From positions 36,815 through 100,814 of the forward strand of contig CAJTTE010000008.1 in assembly GCA_910579265.1 (NCBI GenBank): a DNA stretch of 64,000 nucleotides, read 5' to 3'. The notes under the pieces were generated by a model. That model searched no databases and was not told the DNA's origin. It saw only the letters and a program-made list of their open reading frames with translations. Positions within the stretch are counted from its first letter, which is position 1; each line of letters opens with the position of its first letter. This document shows positions 26,001 through 34,847 of this stretch, piece by piece. The position numbers and the translations under genes were made by a program. The DNA is from an uncultured Ruminiclostridium sp. (GTDB taxonomy: Bacteria > Bacillota > Clostridia > Oscillospirales > Ruminococcaceae).

Positions 26001-26288
26001 TTTAAGGATATTATGGGTTATGCGGGATATGTTTCGGGAAATGAAAATGAACGTCCGGTATTATACGTACTTAACGTATATACGCTGTATCGCAAGAAGG
26101 ACTGTAAGCAATTTGGATATTCCGTAATAACCAAGTCGGTAGGAAGCGGCAAAGAATCCCGTTTTACGGTATTAAACAAGGTGTTTAACTCCGACCCGAT
26201 AAAGGTGGATGATATTATTTTGTGCACCTCTTATACAAGAAACGGAGCATATTTTACAATGACAAGTTATTGTCATTACCGCGGTTAA
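23097..26288 (+). CDS. dnaE: DNA polymerase III alpha subunit (DnaE type)
   Basis: 1063 residues, slightly short for DnaE (about 1150). PHP domain at the start (MYHCHSDYSLLD, GTDTHSS), then the C-family palm with FARGSVGGSRVAYITD and the metal-binding DIDVDIRE, and a helix-hairpin-helix region. Phage-encoded replicative polymerase. The GTG at 23097 overlaps the GAGGTGA site; the true start could be nearby but the protein clearly begins before the PHP motif. Confidence 0.9.
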   Translation: MIIVDSYIMYHCHSDYSLLDSCTKYRDYINLSAENGSKALSISEHGKPLNWTEKWADCKKAGLRYIHSVEIYLTESLENKIRDNYHTVLMARNMDGVKELNKLVSLSCDKDHFYYVNRLSFEEFLGISDNIISTSACLASPLNKLPQDHPMYMDLAKKYTFLEIQPHSHPEQIAFNKMLLDISKKIGTPLIAGTDTHSSTEYKAECRNVLTVSKHKSYGNEDAFDLTYKTYAELKDMFEKQGALSESEYIKALNNTNLLYDMTEEIELDTSIKYPILYGTRENDSIKFKETVEQSFEDKLKKGIIDESQKENFRSAIDEEMRVFEKLKMSGFMLSMSELICWCKENGIPVGFARGSVGGSRVAYITDIIDLNPERWRTVFSRFCNEDREEIGDIDVDIRECDRPRIFRYITERFGADKTARVASFGTNQVKGVIDDVGRYLSIQWNKTHNKGEDPWSLKNIAAIKKEISGAEKQSKKDGKPISDYPEFQAAIKKYPELFYYFDGLLDVKISQSVHPAGMVISPITLGDNYGVFDKDGDMCLMLDMDNVHDYTGLAKYDFLILKTVQVIKDTCDYIGITYPQSNEIDLCDNKVWDEMIKSPVALFQFEKAFAFECLKKFRPKSIFDMSMVTAAIRPSGASYRDDLLSKKPHKNPSEIIDKLLADNLGYLIYQEDTIKFLQQICGLSGSEADNIRRAIGRKQKDRLDKALPTILEGYCSKSPKPREKSEREAKEFLRIIEDSASYQFGYNHSIAYCLLSYLCAYYRCHYPLEFITAFLNNAANDDDVKNGTEYAERVGIKVTMPKWGLSKNDYFYDKEENVIAKGISSIKYMGASVADELYDLANSKKYHSFVNLLRDVKEKTSIDARQIKILIKIDFFSAFGNQRELIRIYEIFSETFKYGKASKITKESVCGTIFEPIVEKYSVGLTKTGKEAKSYTLLDTDSILEECESAIKCLKLPDLSVVLKARNFKDIMGYAGYVSGNENERPVLYVLNVYTLYRKKDCKQFGYSVITKSVGSGKESRFTVLNKVFNSDPIKVDDIILCTSYTRNGAYFTMTSYCHYRG

Positions 26289-26300
26289 AAGGAGGATCAA

Positions 26301-26498
26301 ATGACCTATATTTTAAAAAAATGCAGCAAATGCGGAAAAGAGTTCGATATGTGGGACTTGCAGGAAAACTTTTCAATACATAAACAAATCGGATATGGTT
26401 CTTTATACGACGGTGAGTACTTAAAACTTGATTTGTGTTGTAAATGTATGGATGAATTAATAGATGCCTGCAAAGTTTCCCCAATACAAGATACATAA
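26301..26498 (+). CDS. Small zinc-ribbon protein, 65 aa
   Basis: Two CxxC pairs (KCSKCGKEF and LCCKCMDEL) flank a conserved-looking GYGSLYDGEY segment. AAGGAGG precedes the ATG. A recurrent small protein of Clostridia elements; function unknown. Confidence 0.8.
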   Translation: MTYILKKCSKCGKEFDMWDLQENFSIHKQIGYGSLYDGEYLKLDLCCKCMDELIDACKVSPIQDT

Positions 26499-26569
26499 AT
26501 AAAATCTGCCTACTGAAATAATTAATATAAACGATGACGGTAATTTAATTAAAAGAAAGGAAGCGAAAT

Positions 26570-27319
26570 ATGAAAAGAAAACCCATATACATAGAAGTGT
26601 TTGTACTTATATGCTTTTTACTGATTTTAATTTTCTGCGGATTTTCTTACGGTCGGGGAATTAGTGCTAAGCTTGAGGAGGTACGCAAGGCGATAAGCGA
26701 ATGTAACTATAAAGACGATATACGTGTTATAGAGCGAAGCTTAGAGGATATAAAAAAGTATTTTGAAAGCACCTCCGAAACAGAATCCGAATCTGTGACC
26801 TACCCCAAGGAGCCTGAAATAGTAAATAAAGTAAATCAAAAATGCGAACTTCCGGATATTTCCACAAAGGTAAAGTTGTTTACCGATTATAAATGCTACG
26901 ATCTGTGGTATACTCCGCATTACCGTTTACAGAAGGCGGCGTGGACAGATAAGCAAGGATTACGGCGGTTTAATAACGACTATATTGTAGCACTCGGAAG
27001 CTTTTACAGCGTAAAAATTGGGGATAGATTTGAAATCACTCTTGATACGGGGAGAACGTTTACCGTAATATTTGGCGACGGTAAAGCAGACGTAGATTGC
27101 GACGACAGGAATATGTATACTCCTTATGTTGATTATAACGGAAATCGCGTGGCTAATCTGTTGGAATTTATCGTTGATGAAAAAGTGCTCGATAGCAAGG
27201 TATATGATTACGGGGATCTGGATATGTTGGAAGGATTCGAAGGAGACATAACGGGGATGATATATTTAGGGAGGGACGAATCGCGGGACTGGGATACCTA
27301 CGAATACAAAAGCGATTGA
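26570..27319 (+). CDS. Membrane-anchored extracytoplasmic protein, 249 aa
   Basis: Basic start then one hydrophobic helix (IEVFVLICFLLILIFCGFSYG), a coiled linker, and a C-terminal beta-rich domain (FYSVKIGDRFEITLDTGRTF, VIFGDGKADVDCDD) resembling 3D/double-psi barrel-like cell-wall domains. Likely faces outward. Exact family not certain. Confidence 0.6.
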   Translation: MKRKPIYIEVFVLICFLLILIFCGFSYGRGISAKLEEVRKAISECNYKDDIRVIERSLEDIKKYFESTSETESESVTYPKEPEIVNKVNQKCELPDISTKVKLFTDYKCYDLWYTPHYRLQKAAWTDKQGLRRFNNDYIVALGSFYSVKIGDRFEITLDTGRTFTVIFGDGKADVDCDDRNMYTPYVDYNGNRVANLLEFIVDEKVLDSKVYDYGDLDMLEGFEGDITGMIYLGRDESRDWDTYEYKSD

Positions 27320-27441
27320 TAAAAAGTTTTCTCCCCGGTTCGAATGGAATAATATTCATGAACCATAGCAAAGACTTTATAGACTTAGTTCGCGCAGTAT
27401 ATGACGGCGCAATTTCGATGTAAATATTGAGGTGAAAAAGC

Positions 27442-27918
27442 ATGAGTAATTTAAATAACGAAGAGAAGTTTAATAATACCTATCCGGAATCCGATACAAA
27501 CGGAGAGGATATATATAATGAAGGTTTATTCGGGGAATTAAACACGGAGGGTGATAATTATGAGCATGACAGCCCCGGTTCGAATAATACCAACCCTGAT
27601 AGTGCGAATACGGATAGCTCTGATGCGAACAATTTCAACCCGGACGACTCCGTTCCGGATAATTCCGACCCGGAAAATCCAGACTCGGATAAATCCGAAG
27701 AACCTGATGATAAGCCGCCGCACACAAAGGATGAAATTTTAAACGCCTTAATTATTCTCAGGGACGTCTGTCAGGCATATGAGGAATGTTCTGATTGTCC
27801 GTTGAGAAATTGCGCGGGAACTTGCGGGGTATTGCGAAGCTCGGATGGAATGTATTTTAATTTATTACGATGGACGCTTATTACCGATACACCGCCGGAA
27901 AAGGTTTTTGTTTTTTAA
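27442..27918 (+). CDS. Asn/Asp/Ser/Pro-rich protein with Cys cluster, 158 aa
   Basis: The first 90 residues are low-complexity repeats of N, D, S, P and T. The C-terminus holds CSDCPLRNCAGTCGVL, a likely metal-binding cluster, in a helical domain. AGGTG precedes the ATG. Unknown function. Confidence 0.65.
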   Translation: MSNLNNEEKFNNTYPESDTNGEDIYNEGLFGELNTEGDNYEHDSPGSNNTNPDSANTDSSDANNFNPDDSVPDNSDPENPDSDKSEEPDDKPPHTKDEILNALIILRDVCQAYEECSDCPLRNCAGTCGVLRSSDGMYFNLLRWTLITDTPPEKVFVF

Positions 27919-27941
27919 AAAGGGTTTAAGGAAGGAGAAAT

Positions 27942-28379
27942 ATGGAATCCGTAAAGATATACACGGCGGGCAGAATGTTAGGATTAACTTACGATGAACA
28001 AATGGAATGGAGGGAAAATTTAACGAGAGAGTTAAGCGTTCGAACTAATAAAAGCGTAAAACTGTATCACCCGCCTCGTTATTATACTTATGATTTTCAG
28101 CGTCATAAAACGGAAAAAGAGGTAATGAAATGGGATTTGGAACATTTAAAGCTATGTCAAATCATGGTGGTAAATCTAAATGGTATAAAAGACAGTATAG
28201 GAACAATTTATGAGATAGCCACCGCTAACGCCGTAAATTCTTTATGTGATAAACACATATACATATTGGCTTTTGGCGATGATAACAATCTTCATCCTTG
28301 GATAAAAGAAAGCATTTTCAGATACGAAGAAAGTATTGAAAAAATCGCCGAGTATATTGCGGAATACTTGTTGGTTTAA
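27942..28379 (+). CDS. Nucleoside 2-deoxyribosyltransferase-like protein
   Basis: 145 residues with the family layout: KIYTAGRM at the N-terminus, a central Asp-containing helix and VVNLNGIKDSIGTIYEIATA, where the Glu would be the nucleophile. Such enzymes exchange bases between deoxynucleosides. Located next to nrdD in a nucleotide-supply block. Confidence 0.7.
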   Translation: MESVKIYTAGRMLGLTYDEQMEWRENLTRELSVRTNKSVKLYHPPRYYTYDFQRHKTEKEVMKWDLEHLKLCQIMVVNLNGIKDSIGTIYEIATANAVNSLCDKHIYILAFGDDNNLHPWIKESIFRYEESIEKIAEYIAEYLLV

Positions 28380-28393
28380 TAAAAAGGAGCATA

Positions 28394-30616
28394 ATGTTGA
28401 CAGAAGTAGTAAAAAGAGACGGACGAGTAGTAAGGTTTGATAGAGAAAAAATAAGTCGGGCGGTATTAAAAGCTTTTAGGGAAATCGATGGTGAAATAAC
28501 CTTTAAAGCTAAAAAAACGGCCGAACGAATAGCAAAGAGCATTAAGGATTTAAGGCAAGATAAATTAACTGTTGAAGAAATTCAAGACATTGTCGAACGT
28601 GAATTAATGAAAAGCAACCGCAAGGATATAGCGAAGGCATATATACTATACAGAGACGCCCGTTCACGGATGAGACAGCGAAATTCAGAAATAATGGCAA
28701 AGATTTCTGAAAAGATAGACGCCGATAATGTAGAAAATCAAAACGCAAACGTTGACGAACGTTCGTTTGGCGGCAGGATGGGCGCCGTCACAAGCGAGGT
28801 TATGAAAAATTATGCTTTGGACTGCTGTATGTCCGAGATGTCAAGAAACAATCATTTAAATAACGAAATATATATACATGATTTAGATCATTATGCGGTC
28901 GGGGATCATAACTGTTTGTCAGTTCCTTTCGATAAACTTTTGGCAAACAGTTTTAATACGAGACAAACTGACGTTCGCCCCGCTCAATCGGTTAGCACCG
29001 CGTTTCAGCTTGTAGCGGTAATCTTTCAACTACAGTCATTGCAGCAATTTGGCGGGGTTTCAGCCACCCATCTTGATTGGACGATGGTGCCGTATGTACG
29101 CAAAAGTTTTATTAAACATTATAAGAACGGATTAAAGTATTTAGAAAGCCCGATGGCGAATGAAGAATTTAAGATTGTCGAGGATACGGATGATATATGT
29201 TCCGTAAGCATCGAGAATAAGGAAACGTATAAATTTCCGGATGCATATAGATATGCTTATGATATGACCGTAAAGGAAATATATCAATCCGTTGAGGGAA
29301 TGTATCATAATTTAAACACACTGCAAAGCAGAAGCGGCAATCAGTTACCTTTTACTTCGATCAATTATGGTACGTGCACATTAGAAGAAGGCAGACTTGT
29401 AACAAAGGCTATATTGGAAGTGTCAATTAAGGGGATCGGCAAGCTCTATAAAACAAGTATATTCCCTTGTGGTATTTTTCAATGTATGAAAGGCGTAAAC
29501 AGAAAAAGGGAAGACCCCAACTATGATTTATTTCAATTAGCGTTGCGCTCCACCGCACAAAGATTATATCCTAATTATGCGAATGTTGATTGGAGCGGAA
29601 ACGATGGGTATGACAGAAACGATCCTCAGACATTCTTTTCTACGATGGGTTGCAGAACGGCAAACGGTTGGGATATAAACGGTTTGGGGCAGTTAAAGGA
29701 CGGCAGAGGCAATATATGTCCTGTAACAATCATTCTTCCAACCCTTGCGATGGAGGCGACGGAGTTGGCATATGGAGAAAAAAGCGAAGAGGATGTCATA
29801 GAAGTTTTTATGAATATCCTTGACCGAAAAATTTATGTAGCAAAAGACATGCTTATCGAGAGATTTAATTTTATATGCAGCCAATCTCCCGATTCAGCCA
29901 AGTTCATGTATGAAAACGGATTAATGGAAGGGTATGACGGCAAAAATATCCGCTCGGCTTTAAGACACGGGACTCTTGCAATCGGGCAGATCGGACTTGC
30001 CGAAACTTTGCAAATTCTGATCGGGCAAAATCATACGACCGATAAGGGTATGATGGTAGCGAAAAGGATTGAACGGCTTTTTAAGGATAGATGTTCGGAA
30101 TTTAAAGAACGGTATAAATTAAATTTCGGAGTATACTTTACCCCTGCGGAAAATTTATGTTATACTGCAATGAAAAAATTTAAAGAAAGATGGGGGGAAA
30201 TTCCCAATGTTTCCGACAGAAAGTTCTTCACCAATTCCATACATGTTCCCGTATGGGAAAAGATTACCGTCGCTGAAAAAATAGACGTTGAATCTCAACT
30301 TACGGGTTATAGCTCGGCGGGTTGTATAACGTATGTTGAACTAGAAAGTAAGATAAAAGATAACGTTGAAGCGCTGGAGACTCTTGTAAATTATGCAATG
30401 GATAAAGATATTCCATATTTTGCGGTTAATGTACCTAATGATATGTGTACGAACTGCGGATATTGCGACGAGATTGAAGAAAGCTGTCCTATGTGCGGTT
30501 GCAATGAGATAAGAAGGCTCAGGAGAGTAACAGGATATTTAACCGGCGATTACAAGACCGCTTTTAACGAAGGAAAACAAGCGGAGGTTGAAGAAAGAAC
30601 AAAACATAGTATGTAA
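28394..30616 (+). CDS. nrdD: Anaerobic ribonucleoside-triphosphate reductase
   Basis: 740 residues: ATP-cone at 1-95 (VVKRDGRVVRFDREKISRA), glycyl-radical barrel, zinc site CTNCGYC ... CPMCGC near the end, and radical-glycine region RRVTGYL. Reduces ribonucleotides to deoxynucleotides without oxygen, fitting an anaerobe's phage. AAGGAG precedes the ATG. No NrdG activase is seen in the window; host NrdG may serve. Confidence 0.95.
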   Translation: MLTEVVKRDGRVVRFDREKISRAVLKAFREIDGEITFKAKKTAERIAKSIKDLRQDKLTVEEIQDIVERELMKSNRKDIAKAYILYRDARSRMRQRNSEIMAKISEKIDADNVENQNANVDERSFGGRMGAVTSEVMKNYALDCCMSEMSRNNHLNNEIYIHDLDHYAVGDHNCLSVPFDKLLANSFNTRQTDVRPAQSVSTAFQLVAVIFQLQSLQQFGGVSATHLDWTMVPYVRKSFIKHYKNGLKYLESPMANEEFKIVEDTDDICSVSIENKETYKFPDAYRYAYDMTVKEIYQSVEGMYHNLNTLQSRSGNQLPFTSINYGTCTLEEGRLVTKAILEVSIKGIGKLYKTSIFPCGIFQCMKGVNRKREDPNYDLFQLALRSTAQRLYPNYANVDWSGNDGYDRNDPQTFFSTMGCRTANGWDINGLGQLKDGRGNICPVTIILPTLAMEATELAYGEKSEEDVIEVFMNILDRKIYVAKDMLIERFNFICSQSPDSAKFMYENGLMEGYDGKNIRSALRHGTLAIGQIGLAETLQILIGQNHTTDKGMMVAKRIERLFKDRCSEFKERYKLNFGVYFTPAENLCYTAMKKFKERWGEIPNVSDRKFFTNSIHVPVWEKITVAEKIDVESQLTGYSSAGCITYVELESKIKDNVEALETLVNYAMDKDIPYFAVNVPNDMCTNCGYCDEIEESCPMCGCNEIRRLRRVTGYLTGDYKTAFNEGKQAEVEERTKHSM

Positions 30617-30862
30617 CGGCATTAAATGATATAGTAAAATACATGGTAATCGTTACCCAAAGATAAAGCGGACGGAAACCGTACAATGGCGGTAAAATAA
30701 AATACTTCTGTAACGTTTGGTAATACTTACGCATAGTAAACATTCCATGAAGGGCGACGGCTTCGGCATAAGAAGTACCCGCGCCCGAATATCACATCTG
30801 CGGTAGGTGAAAAGCTTTGCGCGGTTGCCATTTATTTACACATAGTAACAGGAGCGGTTTTT
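30617..30862 (+). ncRNA. Structured intergenic RNA candidate
   Basis: No gene. A helix GGGCG (30752-30756) with CGCCC (30782-30786) encloses CTTC/GAAG. Just upstream of a radical-SAM-like gene, so a leader is possible. I could not match it to a riboswitch class. Confidence 0.35.
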
Positions 30863-31621
30863 ATGAAGTATAAGATAGGCATAACGGAAGCGGGAGATGC
30901 GGGGATTGATTTATCTTGGGTAGATAAATTGAATTTTGTTGACGGGGCGATCGTAATAACTAAGCAGATAACACCTCAATTTAAAGAAGCAGTCTTAAAG
31001 AATAAAAACAAGCTTATAATTCACGCGACAATAACAGGATACGGAGCGACCATGCTCGAACCAAATGTTCCCGCGCCTCAAAACGAATATGATCGTCTTG
31101 TAGAGCTTATAAATGACGGCTTTCCAATTAATAAGATTGTGGTTAGGGTAGATCCTATAATTCCCACTACAAAAGGGGTTAAGCTTGCATCTCAAATTAT
31201 AAAAGCTGGTATTGGTTTGGGATTTATTAATTATAGAATCAGCGTTATTGATATGTACCCTCATGTAAGGCAAAGGTTTTCTCAGAATAATCTTCCGCTG
31301 CCTTACGGTGAAAGCGGTTTTTATCCAAGTAAAGCTCAGTTTTCAGATGTTGATGAAATGCTTAAGGGATTGATGGAATACGGTAAATCAAAGATTGGAG
31401 ACGATTTTACAATCGAAGCCTGTGCAGAACCGCAATTAAAAAATGTAATTCATGAAGGATGTATTGCGGCAAGAGATCTTGAATTGCTTGATTTATGCGA
31501 TGAGAAATCTGAATTTTATGGATACCAAAGGAAAGATTGTATGTGTTATTCGGGTAAAACAGAGCTTTTGAGCAGCAAAAAGAGATGCCCGCACGGATGT
31601 CTTTATTGCTATTGGAAATAG
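30863..31621 (+). CDS. DUF1848-like protein with C-terminal Cys motif, 252 aa
   Basis: A TIM-barrel-like protein ending CPHGCLYCYWK, the C-x3-C-x2-C motif of DUF1848/radical SAM-like proteins, here at the C-terminus rather than the N-terminus. The middle (KIVVRVDPIIPTT) looks like a radical SAM barrel. AGGAGCG precedes the ATG. Substrate unknown; not an NrdG activase by layout. Confidence 0.65.
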   Translation: MKYKIGITEAGDAGIDLSWVDKLNFVDGAIVITKQITPQFKEAVLKNKNKLIIHATITGYGATMLEPNVPAPQNEYDRLVELINDGFPINKIVVRVDPIIPTTKGVKLASQIIKAGIGLGFINYRISVIDMYPHVRQRFSQNNLPLPYGESGFYPSKAQFSDVDEMLKGLMEYGKSKIGDDFTIEACAEPQLKNVIHEGCIAARDLELLDLCDEKSEFYGYQRKDCMCYSGKTELLSSKKRCPHGCLYCYWK

Positions 31622-31756
31622 GCTTAGTACAAATAAGAGGCGTTATTTTGTGCTTATTCCGATAAATCTATCGATTGCAGTAACGCAAGTTGATTTATAA
31701 AGCATACGCAACTATATGCGATCGTGATCATCGGACATTAGGTAACTTAAGAAAAT

Positions 31757-31895
31757 GGTATTATGAGTATATAAAAACACCGCTAATAAAATAGCGGCAA
31801 AGGGTAGTATTGCTGATTTACCGCATAACTAATACCAATCTCATAATGCTCATGGATTAAAATGGGATTAGTATAAGACTTAATCCTGTTAAAAC
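31757..31895 (+). ncRNA. Structured intergenic RNA candidate
   Basis: ATTATGAG (31760-31767) pairs with CTCATAAT (31840-31847). Inside is a perfect hairpin CCGCTA-ataaaa-TAGCGG (31780-31797), and GGATTA/TAATCC follows near 31873-31890. It is about 140 nt and distinct from copies A-D. The preceding stretch 31622-31756 has nothing else I can name. Confidence 0.5.
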
Positions 31896-31946
31896 AGTAT
31901 TAAGGAAAAGACTCAAGAAATTCAAGGGAAAAGGAACAAGATAATA

Positions 31947-32615
31947 ATGTGGTCATACTACGGAAGGAAAACAAGGGTGGTTAAAGAATACCCGCCGGCT
32001 ATGTTCAATACTATCGTTGAGCCTTTTGCCGGGACGGCAACTTATAGTTTGTACGGCGATAACTGGAAAAAAGAAGTTCATCTGATTGATAAGTATAACG
32101 TGATTATAAACATTTGGCATTATCTTCAAAGAGCTTCCGAGCAAGACATCCTGTCTCTTCCCGATATTGCTTGCGGCGAAAGCTTAAATAATCATCAATA
32201 TTTGTGCAAGGAAGAAAGACAACTTATAGGATTTTCAATATGCGAAGGTTCTGTGAAGCCAAAAGCAACGGCAAGCAGCAAGGTCGGTTTTAATAATTGG
32301 AATGTAAATAAGTCCAAAATAGCAGCTAATTTATATAAAATAAAGCATTGGGATATACGCTGTGGCGAATACGACGAATTTCATGATATAAACTCTTTAA
32401 CGGCTACATGGTTTATCGACCCGCCTTATCAGATTGGAGGACAGTATTACGCAAGAAAATTTAAAGATTATGATATATTGGCTGAATATTGTAAAAGCAG
32501 AAAGGGACAAATTATTGTTTGCGAAAACACAAAAGCAGATTGGCTTCCCTTTAAAACTCTGAAGGATATGCAAGGACAGTTACATATGACAACGGAAGCC
32601 GTATGGATAAATTAA
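31947..32615 (+). CDS. Dam-like DNA adenine methylase
   Basis: 222 residues with SAM-binding VEPFAGTATYSLYG near the start and catalytic FIDPPYQ. The D12-class adenine methylase order is normal. Probably protects phage DNA from host restriction or marks it. A second Dam-like gene is at 56407 in the other element. Confidence 0.8.
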   Translation: MWSYYGRKTRVVKEYPPAMFNTIVEPFAGTATYSLYGDNWKKEVHLIDKYNVIINIWHYLQRASEQDILSLPDIACGESLNNHQYLCKEERQLIGFSICEGSVKPKATASSKVGFNNWNVNKSKIAANLYKIKHWDIRCGEYDEFHDINSLTATWFIDPPYQIGGQYYARKFKDYDILAEYCKSRKGQIIVCENTKADWLPFKTLKDMQGQLHMTTEAVWIN

Positions 32616-32652
32616 AATACAATGCGTTTAAAAACGACAAAAAGGAGTATGT

Positions 32653-33216
32653 ATGGACAAAATATCACGATTTGAAAAAGTGTCGCCCGAACAATTTAAA
32701 AAAGATTGGATAAATTGTTTTTCTGCATGTCCGGATAAGGAAATAGAAAGTATTTATAATTCAATTCGGCTTCCTAAGAGAGCAACTGTTGGCAGCGCGG
32801 GTTATGATTTTTATTCACCGATCGATATGACATTATATTATAGTAATACTGTGGATTGTGAGAAAACATATGGCTTATCATCGGGAACAATTACTGTTCC
32901 GACGGGCATTCGTTGTAATATAAAACAAGGATGGCTTCTGCAAATATATCCCCGCAGCAGTCTTGGTTTTAAGTTTGGTTTACATCTGGCAAATACCGTG
33001 GGAATAATTGACGGTGATTATTATTTTTCAGAAAACGAAGGACATATTTTTGTTAAAATCGTTATCGGCTCGGAATGCAAGAAAGATATAGAGATAAAGA
33101 AGGGGCAGGCTTTTTGCCAGGGGATATTAACGCCATTCGGTATTACATATGACGACGATACGGTAAATAAGCGTAACGGAGGGTTAGGCAGTACTGATAG
33201 TTTTAAAAAAGTGTAA
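32653..33216 (+). CDS. dut: dUTPase
   Basis: 187 residues with trimeric dUTPase motifs in order: AGYDFYSP (1), PRSSLGFK (2), NTVGIIDGDYY (3), KGQAFCQGIL (4), RNGGLGSTDSF (5). Removes dUTP and supplies dUMP. AAGGAG precedes the ATG. The N-terminal 35 residues are an extra helical extension. Confidence 0.9.
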   Translation: MDKISRFEKVSPEQFKKDWINCFSACPDKEIESIYNSIRLPKRATVGSAGYDFYSPIDMTLYYSNTVDCEKTYGLSSGTITVPTGIRCNIKQGWLLQIYPRSSLGFKFGLHLANTVGIIDGDYYFSENEGHIFVKIVIGSECKKDIEIKKGQAFCQGILTPFGITYDDDTVNKRNGGLGSTDSFKKV

Positions 33217-33233
33217 AGATAGGAAAGGATAAC

Positions 33234-33440
33234 ATGAAGACTGAAAATATAGTTAATGAAGTAGATATATGCGAACGTTTACAAGCCTATGAGGACACCG
33301 GGCTTACTCCAGATAAAATATTAGTGTTGAAAGAAAAATACTCCGATACGTTTCAGGCGCACCTTAATCAATTGCTTGACATAAAGGATAAGAAAATTGC
33401 GGGACTTGAAGCAAAAATAAAAGAACTCGGCTTATTGTAG
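33234..33440 (+). CDS. Small phage protein with YEDTGLTP motif, 68 aa
   Basis: Contains LQAYEDTGLTPDKILVLKEK, a motif common in small phage proteins of Firmicutes, followed by a helix. AAAGGA precedes the ATG. Unknown function. Confidence 0.75.
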   Translation: MKTENIVNEVDICERLQAYEDTGLTPDKILVLKEKYSDTFQAHLNQLLDIKDKKIAGLEAKIKELGLL

Positions 33441-33518
33441 GCGGGAAAAGCGAAATAAAGGATCTGGATTTTTTGCATACGATGATACTTTATTGTAAAA
33501 AGAGAGGGTGATAATAAA

Positions 33519-34121
33519 ATGATTGCTTTAATTGGTGAGAGCGGCAGCGGAAAAAGTTCGATTGAAAAAGAACTAATAGACAGATTCGGATATGAAAAAG
33601 TTATTTTACACACTACAAGGCCAATGAGAAACGAAGAAGAACAGGATAGGGACTACCATTTTTGCGGCGAATGGGAATTTAAAGTTAGAGAGTCTCAAAA
33701 CGAATATATTTTAACGAGTAATTTTAATGAATGGTATTATGGTTTACCACAAATAATTGACGATGATATAGCTGATAATAGCGTTATTGTATTGACACCG
33801 AAATGTATGAGGCAGTTAAAGAGCGTAAGCGTAAGGAATCTGTGCACTTTCTACATAAATGTTCCGCGAAGAGATAGGTTTATCCGTAGTTTGCACAGAG
33901 GAGATGATATAGAAGAGGTTTATAGAAGAAGCCTTAGCGACATAGGGCAATTTGACGGAGTTAAAGGTGAGTGTGATTTTGAGATAAAAAATTTTCTTAA
34001 TAGTGACGGACTGAATTTTACAAGGACGCTATATCAGATATCAGATCTTATAGATTTGCAGTATAAAGGATATCTGACGAATAAAAATATAAAGAATGAA
34101 GATAATAAACTCAAACGGTGA
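33519..34121 (+). CDS. Guanylate-kinase-like P-loop protein
   Basis: 200 residues beginning MIALIGESGSGKSSIEKEL (Walker A) and HTTRPMRNEEEQDRDYHF, the guanylate kinase GMP-binding pattern TTRxxRxxExxGxDYxF with variation. Likely dGMP/GMP kinase in nucleotide supply. The C-terminus after 170 is extra. Confidence 0.8.
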   Translation: MIALIGESGSGKSSIEKELIDRFGYEKVILHTTRPMRNEEEQDRDYHFCGEWEFKVRESQNEYILTSNFNEWYYGLPQIIDDDIADNSVIVLTPKCMRQLKSVSVRNLCTFYINVPRRDRFIRSLHRGDDIEEVYRRSLSDIGQFDGVKGECDFEIKNFLNSDGLNFTRTLYQISDLIDLQYKGYLTNKNIKNEDNKLKR

Positions 34122-34138
34122 AGAGTCAGGGGCTTTAT

Positions 34139-34270
34139 ATGGTTGAAGTACAGTTAGAATTAAAAAAGGCAGTCTTAAAATCATGGGCAAAACTTATGCT
34201 TGACGAGAAAATGATTGATTTAAGTCGGTATAACGCAATGGTTTTAAGGATTGACAAATTAAAAGATTAA
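34139..34270 (+). CDS. Small SHOCT-like helical protein, 43 aa
   Basis: An ATG starts MVEVQLELKKAVLKSWAKLM and a second helix (DEKMIDLSRYNAMVLRIDKL) follows; this resembles short SHOCT-like C-terminal domains found at ends of phage/element operons. AGGGG about 10 nt upstream. Last gene before the element's terminator. Confidence 0.5.
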   Translation: MVEVQLELKKAVLKSWAKLMLDEKMIDLSRYNAMVLRIDKLKD

Positions 34271-34307
34271 AACACAGGAGAGACCAAATACGGTCTCTCC
34301 TGTGTTT
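34271..34307. terminator. Strong bidirectional terminator
   Basis: A perfect 15-bp inverted repeat, AACACAGGAGAGACC with its complement at 34292-34306, separated by 6 bases. It serves the + strand phage operon and overlaps the end of the - strand spore protein gene. Confidence 0.9.
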
Positions 34308-34551
34308 ATAATCCTATTGATACAAAGAACGAAACCTCTCTTTTATGCCCGTAAGCTCTACGATCAATTCGGTTAAATTTAAATTGTCGTTCGGGCATCA
34401 TCTTCTTAACCATCTGACCGCCTACGGAACCAACCTGCTTAGCGGTAAGGTCGCCGTTGTAGCCATGATCCTTAAGAGGTACTCCTACTTCGTTTGCAGC
34501 CTGCATCTTAATAGAAGAAAGCGCTGCGTTCTTATTTTTATTATTAGCCAT
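34306..34551 (-). CDS. Alpha/beta-type small acid-soluble spore protein with altered C-terminus
   Basis: 81 residues. Positions 10-52 match the family (ANEVGVPLKDHGYNGDLT then QVGSVGGQMVKKMM). Such proteins coat spore DNA. After KKMM, where the family usually ends shortly, 30 unrelated residues (PERQFKFNRIDRRAYGHKRE and beyond) follow. The stop overlaps the terminator of the left element, suggesting its 3' end was replaced by integration. GGAGGAAAT lies upstream on the - strand. Confidence 0.75.
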   Translation of the reverse strand: MANNKNKNAALSSIKMQAANEVGVPLKDHGYNGDLTAKQVGSVGGQMVKKMMPERQFKFNRIDRRAYGHKREVSFFVSIGL

Positions 34552-34593
34552 TTTACATTTCCTCCATAATATTTGAGTTCGTTCATTGAAATG

Positions 34594-34623
34594 TTATCAC
34601 AAGGACTTTTGCCCTTGTGATAA
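34594..34623. terminator. Hairpin between host genes
   Basis: TTATCACAAGG pairs with CCTTGTGATAA. On the - strand it lies downstream of cotJC and upstream of the spore protein gene. A palindrome GGTATAC...GTATGCC lies near 34750-34772; otherwise the interval to 34847 shows nothing. Confidence 0.5.
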
Positions 34624-34847
34624 TATTATTGCTCGACGAAAAATCAATATGTGAGGAAATTTTTAATAAGTGTGCTATTTTTTGGGAGAAAAAATTTTTG
34701 ATCGTTCGGTTGTCAATAATAAATATCAACAGCCTGATTTTTTATAGATCCGGTATACTATAGTATGCCTGATTTTTTCATTTTAACGGTGTTTTGTCAG
34801 GAAAACCGTACATTTTTTTATAGCGATTTTTTCAAGAGTGATAAAAA

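Noticed and set aside
30617..30862. Cobalamin or SAM riboswitch
   Set aside because: A helix is present, but conserved boxes of these classes were not found.
1..34300. tRNA genes
   Set aside because: No cloverleaf with a GTTCRA arm and CCA-side stem was found by eye in any intergenic gap.
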